Shown: positions 1-8,430 of the stretch, piece by piece
Layout of the letters: each line of letters starts with the position of its first letter
Numbering within the stretch: position 1 is the stretch's first letter
Source of the DNA: Sphingomonas sp. OV641
Lineage (GTDB): Bacteria > Pseudomonadota > Alphaproteobacteria > Sphingomonadales > Sphingomonadaceae
DNA length: 64,000 nt
Assembly: GCF_900109205.1 (NCBI RefSeq)
Contig: NZ_FNZB01000001.1
Span: 1,054,001-1,118,000, forward strand
Direction: 5' to 3'
Notes under the pieces: generated by a model
The model's input: only the letters and a program-made list of their open reading frames with translations
Database searches by the model: none
What the model was told of the DNA's origin: nothing
Program-made: the position numbers and the translations under genes

Positions 1-98
1 CCTGGCTGCGCACCAAGGCGAACTCGATCGAGGGCGGCACCAGCGAGGTGCAGCTCAACATCATTTCCAAGCGCATCCTGCAGCTGCCGGGCGCCTGA
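1..98 (+). CDS. Acyl-CoA dehydrogenase, C-terminal end only (cut by window edge)
   Basis: Only the last 31 codons are visible, read from base 3 to the TGA at 96-98. They encode the end of an acyl-CoA dehydrogenase: the tail contains EGGTSEVQ followed by NIISKRIL, the usual closing helix that contacts FAD across the dimer. The same ending (GGSSEIQ, then AKRIL) closes the 406-residue dehydrogenase at 17171-18391, so this is probably the large-subunit type. It is followed after 103 bp by the smaller dehydrogenase at 202-1329, which repeats the arrangement at 16-18 kb. The substrate is unknown. Confidence 0.85.
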   Translation, partial: WLRTKANSIEGGTSEVQLNIISKRILQLPGA

Positions 99-113
99 CC
101 CTCGCGATTGCAC

Positions 114-135
114 GGTTCCGGCTCCGGCCGGAACC
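114..135. terminator. Hairpin after the partial dehydrogenase gene
   Basis: An 8-bp perfect inverted repeat (ggttccgg / ccggaacc) with a 6-nt loop begins 16 bp after the stop codon. There is no T-run, so termination is only suggested. It may be a palindromic intergenic repeat, or an RNA-stabilising hairpin within an operon that continues into the gene at 202. Confidence 0.35.
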
Positions 136-201
136 TCCCAGCATCAGGCGCATCCAAGTGGTGCGCAATCCCGGCGAGTGCCGGGGATGACGGAGTAGAC
201 C

Positions 202-1329
202 ATGCCTCTCTACCTCAATGAAGACCAGACGATGCTCCGCGACACGGCCCGCGACTTCGTGGCCGATGCCGCCCCCGTGAGCCACATGCGCAAGCTGCGC
301 GACGACAAGGATCAGACGGGCTTTTCCCGCAACCTGTGGAAGCAGTTCGCCGAGATGGGCTTCACGGGCATCCTCGTCGGCGAAGACCAGGGCGGTCTTG
401 GCCTCGGGCATGTCGAAGCCGGCATCGTTCTGGAGGAAATCGGCCGCAACCTTTCGCCGTCTCCGTTCCTTCAGACTGGCGTGGCTGCGGTGGAAGCGCT
501 GAAGGGCACGCCGCACGCCGATCGCTGGTTCCCCGGCATCCTGGCCGGCGACACGATAGCCGCGCTCGCGATCGACGAAGGCGCCAAGTTCCGCAACAGC
601 GTCGCGATGAAGGCGGAGCGTTCGGGCAACGGGTTCAAGCTGACCGGTGCCAAGCAATTCGTGCAGCATGGCCATATCGCCGACGTGCTGATCGTCGCGG
701 CACGGACCGCCGGCTCGGCCGATGACGATCAGGGCGTAACCCTCTTCGCCGTGCCGAAGGGCGCCGCCGGCCTCACCGCCACGGCCGAGCGGCTGACAGA
801 CGCGAGCCTTGCGGCGCGGATCGAGTTTGAAGGTGTGGAGGTGGATGCCGACGCCGTGATCGGAGAGGTGGACGCCGGCCGTACCCCGCTCGCCCGCCTG
901 GTGCGTGCCGGCCAGGCAGGCGCCGCGGCCGAAATGCTGGGCGTGGGCACCGGCGCCATGGACATGACGGTGAACTACCTGAAGGAGCGCAAGCAGTTCG
1001 GCACGCTGATCGGCACGTTCCAGGCGCTGCAGCACCGCGCGTCGCACCTTTACAGCGAAATGGAAGTGGCACGCGCCGCCGTGCTGAAGGCGCAGCAGCT
1101 GCTCGACGCCGGTGACGACAAGGCAGACGAAGCCGTGTCGGTGGCAAAGGCGATGACCGGTCTGGCCACCATGCTGAGCGTGCAGGAAGGCATTCAGATG
1201 CACGGCGGCATCGGCATGACCGATGAATATGACATAGGCTTCTACATGAAGCGGCAGCGGGTGCTCGCGGAGCTGTTCGGCGATGCGAACTTCCACGCCG
1301 ATCGCCTGGCGCGCGCCGCCGGCTATTGA
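202..1329 (+). CDS. Acyl-CoA dehydrogenase family protein (small-subunit type)
   Basis: This 375-residue flavoprotein oxidises an acyl-CoA to the 2-enoyl-CoA and passes electrons to ETF. It shows the N-terminal helical domain (residues 1-115), the beta domain with LTGAKQFV near 147-154, and the C-terminal helical domain with RKQFGTLIGTFQALQH at 263-278 and MHGGIGMTDEYD at 333-344, both of which contact FAD. The ATG at 202 was chosen because the family N-terminus (LNEDQTMLRDTARDF) begins there. It closely parallels the 354-residue protein at 16001-17065. Both lie beside a roughly 400-residue paralogue, as in heteromeric alpha2beta2 dehydrogenases of side-chain degradation. That it works with the partial gene at 1-98 is inferred. 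Confidence 0.9.
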   Translation: MPLYLNEDQTMLRDTARDFVADAAPVSHMRKLRDDKDQTGFSRNLWKQFAEMGFTGILVGEDQGGLGLGHVEAGIVLEEIGRNLSPSPFLQTGVAAVEALKGTPHADRWFPGILAGDTIAALAIDEGAKFRNSVAMKAERSGNGFKLTGAKQFVQHGHIADVLIVAARTAGSADDDQGVTLFAVPKGAAGLTATAERLTDASLAARIEFEGVEVDADAVIGEVDAGRTPLARLVRAGQAGAAAEMLGVGTGAMDMTVNYLKERKQFGTLIGTFQALQHRASHLYSEMEVARAAVLKAQQLLDAGDDKADEAVSVAKAMTGLATMLSVQEGIQMHGGIGMTDEYDIGFYMKRQRVLAELFGDANFHADRLARAAGY

Positions 1330-1338
1330 CCTTTCAAC

Positions 1339-1362
1339 GTGCCCCCGCGCAGGCGGGGGCAC
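1339..1362. repeat. REP-like palindrome
   Basis: A perfect 10-bp inverted repeat (gtgcccccgc / gcgggggcac) separated by gcag. A partial inverted copy of the same motif (cctgcgcgggagcac) follows just before the thioesterase start at 1419. Short GC-rich palindromes of this kind recur between sphingomonad genes. It could also act as a terminator for the upstream dehydrogenase, but no T-run follows. Confidence 0.5.
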
Positions 1363-1418
1363 CATGATCAACAGCGCATCGCGAGCGCCGTCCGGCTGTC
1401 GCCTGCGCGGGAGCACCG

Positions 1419-2306
1419 ATGACCGACACGCCCAGCCCGCAAGCGCTTGCCGCTGATCTCGTCGACCTTCTTGACGTGGAGGAGATCGACACGGACCTGT
1501 ATCGGGGACGCCGATCGAAGGGCGGCGTCGGACGGGTGTTCGGCGGCCAGGTGATCGCGCAGGCGCTGCAAGCCGCGCAGCGATCCACCGACGAACCAAA
1601 GATCGCGCATTCGCTCCATGCCTATTTCATGCGCCCGGGCGACGAGAACTTTCCCATCATCTATCGCGTAGTGCGCGATTTCGAGGGGCGCAGCTTCGCC
1701 ACCCGCCGGGTAATCGCGATGCAGCGCGGCGCGCCGATCCTCAACATGGCCTGTTCGCTGCAGGTGCCGGAAGAAGGCTTTCACCATCAGGACGGGATGC
1801 CGGATGTGCCCCCTCCGGAGTCGCTACCGACCGAGGCCGAGCTGCGCGCGCGCGACGCCGTTCACCTGCCGGAGCGGCAGCGCCGTATGGTCACGCGGCC
1901 GCGGCCGATCGAGATCCGCCCGGTTTACCCGCGCAAATGGTTCAACCCCACGCCGACCGATCCGATCCAGCACAGCTGGTTCAAGGTCGTGGCACCGATC
2001 GGCGATGATCCCGCGATGCACCGAGCGATCCTGTCCTATGCATCGGACATGGCGCTGCTCGGCACCTGCATGTTGCCGCATGGCGTGAACTGGACCACGC
2101 CGGGGTTCCAGAGCGCGAGCCTCGATCACGCGATCTGGCTGCATGAGCCGTTTCGCGCCGACGAGTGGCTCCTCTACGCCACACACAGCCCTTGGGCTGG
2201 CCATGCCCGCGGGATGAACCATGGCAAGATCTTCACCCAGGACGGTCGGCTGGTCGCCAGCGTCGCGCAGGAGGGATTGATCCGGCAGCGTCCGCCGAAG
2301 GAATGA
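1419..2306 (+). CDS. tesB: Acyl-CoA thioesterase II
   Basis: This 295-residue protein matches TesB in length and in its double-hotdog layout. It hydrolyses acyl-CoA to free acid and CoA, probably in the cytoplasm. The N-terminal hotdog contains GGVGRVFGGQVIAQAL and HSLHAYFMRPG. The C-terminal hotdog contains SLDHAIWLHEPF and ends in GRLVASVAQEGLIR, the region that supplies the Asp/Thr/Gln catalytic residues in Escherichia coli TesB. It starts at the ATG at 1419, 89 bp after the dehydrogenase and in the same direction, so the two are probably co-transcribed. In a catabolic island it likely recycles CoA or prevents build-up of stalled intermediates. Confidence 0.92.
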   Translation: MTDTPSPQALAADLVDLLDVEEIDTDLYRGRRSKGGVGRVFGGQVIAQALQAAQRSTDEPKIAHSLHAYFMRPGDENFPIIYRVVRDFEGRSFATRRVIAMQRGAPILNMACSLQVPEEGFHHQDGMPDVPPPESLPTEAELRARDAVHLPERQRRMVTRPRPIEIRPVYPRKWFNPTPTDPIQHSWFKVVAPIGDDPAMHRAILSYASDMALLGTCMLPHGVNWTTPGFQSASLDHAIWLHEPFRADEWLLYATHSPWAGHARGMNHGKIFTQDGRLVASVAQEGLIRQRPPKE

Positions 2307-2374
2307 TCGACCGGACGACAACCTTCCTCTACCCCCGCTTCCCGATCCCCTCTCGCCTTCACCTGGAATTGTTG

Positions 2375-4207
2375 ATGACCCTCGCTCGCCGTGATTTCCT
2401 CGCCGGCACTGCAGCGCTTGCCGCAACGACCGCCCTTCCCGCGGCGGCAGCCGGGTCGAACGGCGATGCGCAGGCGCTAGCGCTGCTCCAGCGTCATGCC
2501 GAAGCGCTGCTGCAGGATTACCCCGAAGGTGCGGCGTATCTTGGCCTGGATACGGGATCGCGCGCAGCGCTGAAGGGGCGGTTGACGGATCGCAGTGCGG
2601 CGGCCGAGGCTGCCCGGCGCGCCGGAGCGGCAGAGCGCCTGACGCAACTGAACCGCATCGATCCCGCGGCGCTGTCTCCCGCCGTGGCCGTCCATGTCGA
2701 GACGGTTGCTGCCGCCCATCAGATCGGGGTGGAAGGCTGGCGGCAGATGCCGATCGGCGACATGGCCTTCCTGTCGAACAACAATTATCGATCAACGCCC
2801 TATGTCGTGACGCAGGGCAATGGCGCCTTTGTCGACACCCCTGACCTGCTGGAAAACAAGCACCAGGTGGCAAACCGCGCTGATGCCGAAGCCTATATCG
2901 CCAGGCTGAATGCCTATGCGAAACAGCTGGGCGACGAGACGGAGCGGGTACGGGCCGACGCGGCCGCCGGCGTGCTGCTTCCGGCCGCGTTCAACGAAAT
3001 CACGGTCGCGCAGCTTCGCGCCGGCGCCGCGCAGCCCGCGCGCGAACAAGGCATGATCCGCACGTTCGGCGAAAAGACCAGAAAGGCCGGGCTTGGTGAT
3101 GATTGGGAAGCACGGGCGACAGCAGTCGTCGAGCAGCGGATAGCCCCTGCGTTGCTTGCCCAGGCAGACGCGATCGCCGCGCTGCGACCGCAGGCGCCCG
3201 CCCATGGCGGCATGTGGAGCATGCCGGATGCCGCCCGCCGCTATGCTTGGCTGGTAGAGGCCAGCACCACGACCAAGCGGACGCCCGACGAGATCCACGA
3301 ATCCGGGCTGGAACAATGCCGCTCCTATGCCGCCGAGCTCGACCCACTGCTGCGGGCGCAGGGCCTGACGCAAGGCACCTCGGGTGAGCGGCTCGCCGCC
3401 TTGGGCAAGCGCACTGACCTGCTGTTCGCCAATACGGACGCCGGGAGGGCGGACCTGCTCGCCTACCTCAACACCGTCGTGGCGCGGCTGCGCCCGCGAT
3501 TGCCACAGGCGTTCGGCAAGCTGGTGCGCGGCAATCTGGTGATCAAGCGGGTGCCGCCGGCAATCGAGAATGGCGCGCCCAACGGCTATGCAGGGCCGGG
3601 CGCTCTGGATGGTTCATCGCCCGGAATCTATTACATCAACCTGCGCGACACCGCCAATTGGCCGCGCTTCGAACTGGCCACGCTGACGTTTCACGAAGGC
3701 ATACCGGGCCACATCTGGCAGGGGGAATATACGTTCGACCTGCCGCTGATCCGGACGCTGCTGGGCTTCAACGCCTATTCCGAAGGCTGGGGCCTGTATG
3801 CCGAGCAGATCGGTGCCGAGCTCGGCTATTACGACGACGATCCGCTAGGCCGGATCGGATATCTGCAGTCCATGAATTTCCGTGCCGCGCGCCTGGTGGT
3901 GGACACCGGGCTTCATCATAAGCGCTGGACAGTGGATCAGGCGGTGCGCTGGCTGATGGCGGCGACCGGCTATACCGAAAGCCGCGCCCGGTCCGAGATC
4001 AACCGATATTGCATCTGGCCGGGTCAGGCGCTTGGCTACAAGACCGGGCACAATGAGATCAACCGACTGCGCGACGATGCGAAGGCACGGCTGGGTAGCC
4101 GGTTCGACGTGCGCGGGTTCAACGACACGGTGGTACAGGCAGGCGGGATGCCGCTGGGCGTGCTGGCCAAGGTGGTGGATCGCTGGGTAACGGCGCAGCG
4201 CGGCTGA
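2375..4207 (+). CDS. Tat-exported DUF885 family protein (putative metallohydrolase)
   Basis: The frame is open upstream, but the ATG at 2375 gives a 610-residue protein beginning with a twin-arginine signal (ARRDFLAG, then a hydrophobic stretch ending in an Ala-rich cleavage region near residue 30). Export folded to the periplasm is therefore likely. The body is DUF885, with the zinc-type motif HEGIPGH near residue 439 and the downstream NAYSEGWGLYAEQ that supplies the third ligand in HExxH-like gluzincin folds. Members have been assigned peptidase or esterase activity, but the substrate here is unknown. A second, less similar DUF885 protein lies at 43378-45132. It follows tesB by 68 bp. Confidence 0.85.
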   Translation: MTLARRDFLAGTAALAATTALPAAAAGSNGDAQALALLQRHAEALLQDYPEGAAYLGLDTGSRAALKGRLTDRSAAAEAARRAGAAERLTQLNRIDPAALSPAVAVHVETVAAAHQIGVEGWRQMPIGDMAFLSNNNYRSTPYVVTQGNGAFVDTPDLLENKHQVANRADAEAYIARLNAYAKQLGDETERVRADAAAGVLLPAAFNEITVAQLRAGAAQPAREQGMIRTFGEKTRKAGLGDDWEARATAVVEQRIAPALLAQADAIAALRPQAPAHGGMWSMPDAARRYAWLVEASTTTKRTPDEIHESGLEQCRSYAAELDPLLRAQGLTQGTSGERLAALGKRTDLLFANTDAGRADLLAYLNTVVARLRPRLPQAFGKLVRGNLVIKRVPPAIENGAPNGYAGPGALDGSSPGIYYINLRDTANWPRFELATLTFHEGIPGHIWQGEYTFDLPLIRTLLGFNAYSEGWGLYAEQIGAELGYYDDDPLGRIGYLQSMNFRAARLVVDTGLHHKRWTVDQAVRWLMAATGYTESRARSEINRYCIWPGQALGYKTGHNEINRLRDDAKARLGSRFDVRGFNDTVVQAGGMPLGVLAKVVDRWVTAQRG

Positions 4208-4250
4208 GCGGATACAGCACGCGCCTGTTCCCGCGCGGCAATGGTGAAGG

Positions 4251-4287
4251 TTTCCGGAAGTGGCGATCGATTGCCTCCTTCCGGAAA
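4251..4287. terminator. Hairpin between convergent genes
   Basis: A perfect 10-bp inverted repeat (tttccggaag / cttccggaaa) with a 17-nt loop sits between the converging DUF885 and SDR genes, where a bidirectional terminator is expected. There is no clear T-run on either side. Confidence 0.5.
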
Positions 4288-4317
4288 TGCGCCTCCTAGC
4301 GTGATCGACCAACCCTT

Positions 4318-5115
4318 TCAGGCGGTGGTGCGACCATATTCCTGCCTGGTCACCGGATGGCTGGACGACAGCCCGCCATCCACGGCAATCGCCTGCCCGT
4401 TGACGTAGCTCGCATCGTCGGAAGCGAGGAATAGCGCGACACGGGCGAGTTCCTCCGGCTGTGCCCCGCGACGCAGCGGGTTGAGCCGGCCGACGCGGTC
4501 CATTTTCCCGGCATCGCGGGCATAATCGAACACCTGCTTGGTCATGCCGGTTTCGGTGAGGCCCGGGCAAATGGCGTTGACGCGCACGTTCGAGCCGGAA
4601 AGCTGCTGCGCGGACACCTGCGCGAGATTGATCACGCCGGCCTTAGACGCGGAATAGGCCGGCGAGCCCGCGCCCGAGCGGATGCCGGCCACGCTGGCGG
4701 TAAGGATGATGGCGCCCTTGCCGCGCTCCGCGATCCGCGGTGCACCGTGCTTGATCGCAAGGAACGGACCGATCACGTTCACGCGCAGGACTTCGCTGAT
4801 CAGCGCCACGTCGGTATCGAAGATGTTGGCCATGCCGCCCGAGATGCCAGCATTGGCGAACATCACGTCAAGACCGCCGAACTTGTCGCACGCCAGCGCG
4901 ACCGTGCGGACGACATCCTCTTCGCTGCCCGCATCCATGTCGATCGCATGAGCAATGCCGCCCGCGGTGCGGATCGCCTCGGCCGTCGCTTCAGCGCCAA
5001 CCTTGTCGGCCACGATCACCTGACCGCCCTCGGCCGCAAACAGCGTCGCCGCGGCCCGGCCAATGCCAGAGCCCGCGCCGGTGACGATGATCGATTTGTC
5101 GGTGAACCTAGCCAT
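4318..5115 (-). CDS. SDR family oxidoreductase
   Basis: A 265-residue classical short-chain dehydrogenase. The NAD(P) Rossmann motif TGAGSGIG lies at about residues 13-20, NAG near 88, the catalytic Ser in TASVAG, and YSASK (YxxxK) near 156. It probably oxidises a hydroxyl or reduces a ketone of a CoA-bound or free intermediate. Two ATGs are adjacent; the second (5115) has the better spacing from the upstream GGAG. It is the last gene of the leftward series that starts with the dehydrogenase at 9747, and lies 105 bp beyond the other SDR. The substrate is not deducible. Confidence 0.88.
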   Translation of the reverse strand: MARFTDKSIIVTGAGSGIGRAAATLFAAEGGQVIVADKVGAEATAEAIRTAGGIAHAIDMDAGSEEDVVRTVALACDKFGGLDVMFANAGISGGMANIFDTDVALISEVLRVNVIGPFLAIKHGAPRIAERGKGAIILTASVAGIRSGAGSPAYSASKAGVINLAQVSAQQLSGSNVRVNAICPGLTETGMTKQVFDYARDAGKMDRVGRLNPLRRGAQPEELARVALFLASDDASYVNGQAIAVDGGLSSSHPVTRQEYGRTTA

Positions 5116-5220
5116 CATGCACTCCGTTCGCCTCCGGATGAACCGAGAGGCCGCCTAGTTTTCCGCGTATCAATACAGGTGCCTTCGGCCCAGCGCCGAA
5201 GACACCATGCTCAAGGCGGA

Positions 5221-5985
5221 TCAGATCGTGACGCCGCCGTCGATCACCATCGTCTGCCCCGTCATGAAGCCGCTGGCCCGGGACGCCAGGTACACGACGG
5301 CGCCGGCGATCTCTTCCGGTTCGCCGATGCGGCGCAGCGGCGTGGTGCTGTTGCGATCTGCGACAGCGGCTTCGTCTTCCCACAGCGCCTTGGCGAAATC
5401 GGTCTTGATGAGGCCCGGCGCGATGCAGTTCACGCGGATGCCATGCTTGCCATATTCATGGGCCAGATTGCGCGCGAGCTGCATGTCCGCCGCCTTGCTG
5501 ATGCAATAAGCGCCGATCACGGTCGATCCGCGCAGGCCACCGATCGAGGACACGATGACGATGGAGCCTTCTCCCCGCTCCTTCATTTCCGGCGCCACCA
5601 TGGTGATCAGCCAGTGGTTCGACAGAATGTTGTTGTCGAGGATTTTGCGGAACTGCTCGTCGGCGATCCCCTCCTGCGGCCCGTAATAAGGGTTGGACGC
5701 GGCGTTGCAGACCAGGCAATCGATGCGGCCGAACTCCCGTCGGCTCTGATCCACCAGGTGCTGTAGCGCCGCCTTGTCCGAGATGTTCGCCGCAGCCGCC
5801 ACGGCCGTGCCGGCGCCGAACCGCTCGTTGATTTCAGCCGCGACCGCATCGCAGGCGTCTTGCTTGCGGCTGGAGATCACCACCTTGGCACCCTGCTCGG
5901 CGCAGGCGATCGCGCTGGCTTTGCCGATCCCGCGCGACGAACCGGTGATCACCACGACCTTGCCGGACAGATCGAACAGACTCAT
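5221..5985 (-). CDS. SDR family oxidoreductase
   Basis: A 254-residue classical SDR with TGSSRGIG at residues 14-21, CNAAS in place of the NAG motif, the catalytic Ser in VSSIGG, and YCISK as YxxxK. The start at 5985 is supported by AGGAG about 6 nt upstream; an upstream in-frame start at 6003 is less likely. The sequence resembles the FabG/glucose-dehydrogenase-like group that accompanies fatty acyl-CoA dehydrogenases. It lies between the kinase-like gene (120 bp upstream) and a second SDR, so it probably acts on the same pathway intermediates. Confidence 0.88.
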   Translation of the reverse strand: MSLFDLSGKVVVITGSSRGIGKASAIACAEQGAKVVISSRKQDACDAVAAEINERFGAGTAVAAAANISDKAALQHLVDQSRREFGRIDCLVCNAASNPYYGPQEGIADEQFRKILDNNILSNHWLITMVAPEMKERGEGSIVIVSSIGGLRGSTVIGAYCISKAADMQLARNLAHEYGKHGIRVNCIAPGLIKTDFAKALWEDEAAVADRNSTTPLRRIGEPEEIAGAVVYLASRASGFMTGQTMVIDGGVTI

Positions 5986-6072
5986 CGAATCTCCTCTTCC
6001 CACTTGTGGGAGCGGGCCGGCGAGAGGGGCGGTCGAATGCCGCGCCGCTCCGAAACTGCCCCCTCTCCCCGA

Positions 6073-6098
6073 CCCTCTCCCCGACAGCAGGGAGAGGG
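6073..6098. repeat. Pyrimidine/purine intergenic palindrome
   Basis: ccctctccc and gggagaggg form a perfect 9-bp stem around an 8-nt loop, preceded by another copy of the left arm (ccctctcccc at 6061). It lies between the APH-like gene and the SDR on the minus strand. It is probably a dispersed REP-type repeat rather than a strong terminator, because no T-run follows. Confidence 0.45.
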
Positions 6099-6105
6099 AG
6101 ATTTC

Positions 6106-7182
6106 CTATTCGCTGGCTCCTGCCTTGCGGGCGAACTCCCATGCCGCTTCGGCCAGCATCGGGACGCGCGCACTGGTCGCTTCGGCATTGGCGCTGGACG
6201 CGGTGCCGATCAGAAAGCGTTTGCGGATACCCTGTACGATCGAGGCCAAGCGGAAGAGGTTGAACGCGAGCAGCCAGTTAAGATCGGGCACGCCATCCCG
6301 CCCGGTCTTCTCACAATAGCGCGCGACGACTTCCTCCACCGTGGGAATGCCGGTTTCCGGCCCGGTCAGACCCATCACGCCCGATCGACCTTCCGGCACG
6401 GTCACCCAGCTGATCAGGAAATAGCTGAGATCGGCGAGCGGATCGCCGGTGGTGCACAATTCCCAGTCGAGCACGGCCGCCACCCGCGGCTCGAGCCCGG
6501 GCGCGAACTTCATATTGTCGCAGCGATAGTCGCCATGAACGATCGCGGTTCGGGTCTGTTCGGGAATGGTCTTGGGCAACCACTCGATGAGCCGCTCCAT
6601 GGCCGGCATATGCTCGGTCTCGGCGCCGCGATATTGCTTGGTCCAGCGGCTGACCTGACGCTCAAAGTAGTTGCCCGGCCGGCCGAAATCCTCCAGCCCC
6701 GTGGCCTTCAAATCGACATTGTGAAGCGCCGCCAGCGTATCGATCATTGCATAATAATGCGCGCGCCGCGTGTCGGCATCCATGCCGGGGAACGACCCGT
6801 CCCAGATCGTCCGGCCGTCGACCATCTCCATGACGTAGAAGGCCGATCCGATGACATCATTGTCCTCGCACAGGCCGTACTGGCGCGGCACCGGAAAACC
6901 GGTGGGGTGAAGCGCCGCCATCACCCGATGCTCGCGATCGACCTGATGCGCCGAAGGCAGCAACTCGCCCATCGGCTTTCGCCGCAGCACATAGTTCCGC
7001 CCCGGCGTCATCAGCTTGTACGTCGGGTTCGACTGCCCGCCGGCGAATTTCGCATAGGTCAGGGGACCCGCGAAATCCGGCACATGCGCCGCCATCCAGG
7101 TCGAGAGGCGATCGGTGTCCAGCCGATCGCGCTCGCTCACCTCCGACTGGAGGCTGGTATCTTCCGCTACCGCCGTGCTCAT
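6106..7182 (-). CDS. APH-fold phosphotransferase (ACAD10/11- or LvaA-like kinase)
   Basis: A 358-residue aminoglycoside-phosphotransferase-fold kinase. The N-terminal lobe contains FAGGQSNPTYKL (residues 45-56) and YVLRRKP, the ATP-binding lysine region. The catalytic loop is VHGDYRCDNMKF, followed by AVLDWELCTTGDP, which supplies the metal-binding Asp. Relatives are the kinase domains of human ACAD10/ACAD11 and LvaA of Pseudomonas putida, which phosphorylate the 4-hydroxyl of hydroxyacyl-CoAs so that a dehydrogenase-like partner can remove it. Here it overlaps the ADH gene by 4 bp (ATGA), and the ACAD lies just upstream. Antibiotic resistance is unlikely given this context. Confidence 0.85.
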   Translation of the reverse strand: MSTAVAEDTSLQSEVSERDRLDTDRLSTWMAAHVPDFAGPLTYAKFAGGQSNPTYKLMTPGRNYVLRRKPMGELLPSAHQVDREHRVMAALHPTGFPVPRQYGLCEDNDVIGSAFYVMEMVDGRTIWDGSFPGMDADTRRAHYYAMIDTLAALHNVDLKATGLEDFGRPGNYFERQVSRWTKQYRGAETEHMPAMERLIEWLPKTIPEQTRTAIVHGDYRCDNMKFAPGLEPRVAAVLDWELCTTGDPLADLSYFLISWVTVPEGRSGVMGLTGPETGIPTVEEVVARYCEKTGRDGVPDLNWLLAFNLFRLASIVQGIRKRFLIGTASSANAEATSARVPMLAEAAWEFARKAGASE

Positions 7183-8267
7183 TGATCGAACACGATCACG
7201 CTGCGGGTCGCATCGCCCTTGCGGAGCTCGTCAAATGCATCGTTGATGCGGTTGAGCGGCATGCGCTCCGCGATGATCGTGTCGAGATCGAGCAGGCCGC
7301 GCATGTAGAAATCGACCAATCGCGGGATATCGACCGGGAAGCGGTTCGACCCCATGATGCCGCCCTGCAGCTTCTTGCCCGACAGCAATTCCATCGCGCT
7401 TAGGCCGACCTTCTGATCGAGCGGCATCATGCCGAGGATCGTGGCGGTACCGCCGCGGCGGAGCACGTCGACGGTGGTCTGGGCCGATTGCGGCCGACCG
7501 ACCGCCTCGATCGCGTGATGCACGCCGCCCTTGGTCAGCTCGACCACTTCGCCAACGACGCCGTCCTGCATCGGATCGTAAGTATGCGTAGCACCAAGCT
7601 TTTCGGCAACGGCGCGCTTTTCCGGCACCGGATCGAGCGCGATGATCTTGCCGGCGCCGGCGATCTTGGCCGCGTTCACCGCAGCAAGGCCGATGCCGCC
7701 GCAACCAACGACGCACACCGTCTCGCCCGGCGTCACGTCCGTGGTATTGAACACCGCGCCCGCGCCCGTCGTCACCGCGCAACCGATCAGCGCCGCGCGA
7801 TCCAGCGGCATCTCGGGATCGATAGCGACACAGGCATGCTCGTGAACCAGCATCTGTTCGGCATAGGCCGACAGATTGAGCATCTGGTTCACCACGCCGC
7901 CATTGGCGAGCTTGAGCCGCGGTTCCGCCTTCGGACCACGGCGGGTCTCGGCGCTGACGCACAGGAACATCCGGCCGGTGATGCAGAATTCGCAATGCCC
8001 GCAAAAGGCGCTGAGGCAGGTGACGACGGCGTCGCCCACCTTCACTGTGCGCACTTCATCACCCACGGCTTCGACGATGCCGGCTGCCTCATGGCCCGGA
8101 ATGGCGGGCAACGGGTGCGGATAGGCGCCATCGACAAAGTGAAGGTCGGATCGGCAAACACCGCATGCAACGGTGCGGATCAGCACCTCATGTGGGCCCG
8201 GCTTGGAGACGACGACGTCCTCGATCTGAAGCGGCGCCTTGGTTTCGAATATTACTGCGGCTTTCAC
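7179..8267 (-). CDS. Zinc-dependent alcohol dehydrogenase
   Basis: A 362-residue medium-chain dehydrogenase starting with GTG at 8267. The catalytic zinc ligands are in CGVCRSDLH and GHEAAGIVE, and the structural-zinc cysteines are in CGHCEFC plus a later Cys. The NAD-binding Rossmann motif is GCGGIGLAAVNAAK. The enzyme would interconvert an alcohol and an aldehyde or ketone. It is translationally coupled (4-bp overlap) to the following APH-type kinase and lies 163 bp after the acyl-CoA dehydrogenase, so a role in processing hydroxylated acyl intermediates is plausible. The specific substrate is unknown. Confidence 0.9.
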   Translation of the reverse strand: MKAAVIFETKAPLQIEDVVVSKPGPHEVLIRTVACGVCRSDLHFVDGAYPHPLPAIPGHEAAGIVEAVGDEVRTVKVGDAVVTCLSAFCGHCEFCITGRMFLCVSAETRRGPKAEPRLKLANGGVVNQMLNLSAYAEQMLVHEHACVAIDPEMPLDRAALIGCAVTTGAGAVFNTTDVTPGETVCVVGCGGIGLAAVNAAKIAGAGKIIALDPVPEKRAVAEKLGATHTYDPMQDGVVGEVVELTKGGVHHAIEAVGRPQSAQTTVDVLRRGGTATILGMMPLDQKVGLSAMELLSGKKLQGGIMGSNRFPVDIPRLVDFYMRGLLDLDTIIAERMPLNRINDAFDELRKGDATRSVIVFDQ

Positions 8268-8380
8268 GGTTTCTCACTTCCCCTCCCCGTGCGCCCTGAG
8301 CCTGCCGGGGTGCCCATCAAGTCTAGGTTTGATGGGGTCCTCGAAGCGCGTGTCACCTACGTTCCTGGCTGTGACACGGA

Positions 8381-8404
8381 CCTCGACAGGCTCAGTCCGA
8401 ACGG
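8381..8404. repeat. Sphingomonad intergenic repeat (gacaggctcag type)
   Basis: The segment ctcgacaggctcagtccgaacgg matches, with one or two differences, the repeat pair at 47347-47415. I recognise it as a widely dispersed intergenic sequence in Sphingomonadaceae. It sits in the 163-bp gap between the ACAD and ADH genes, near another short palindrome (tgtcac / gtgaca at about 8351-8376). Confidence 0.65.
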
Positions 8405-8430
8405 ATGATTGTTGTTCGATCAGGCGGCGT

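Noticed and set aside
61..1599. Long minus-strand open frame (512 codons) across the first two genes
   Set aside because: It runs antisense to a clear acyl-CoA dehydrogenase, has low-complexity His/Arg-rich composition, and reflects high G+C codon bias.
6106..7182. Aminoglycoside resistance gene
   Set aside because: The fold is APH, but the sequence and its operon with acyl-CoA dehydrogenase and ADH point to ACAD10/11- or LvaA-type metabolism.
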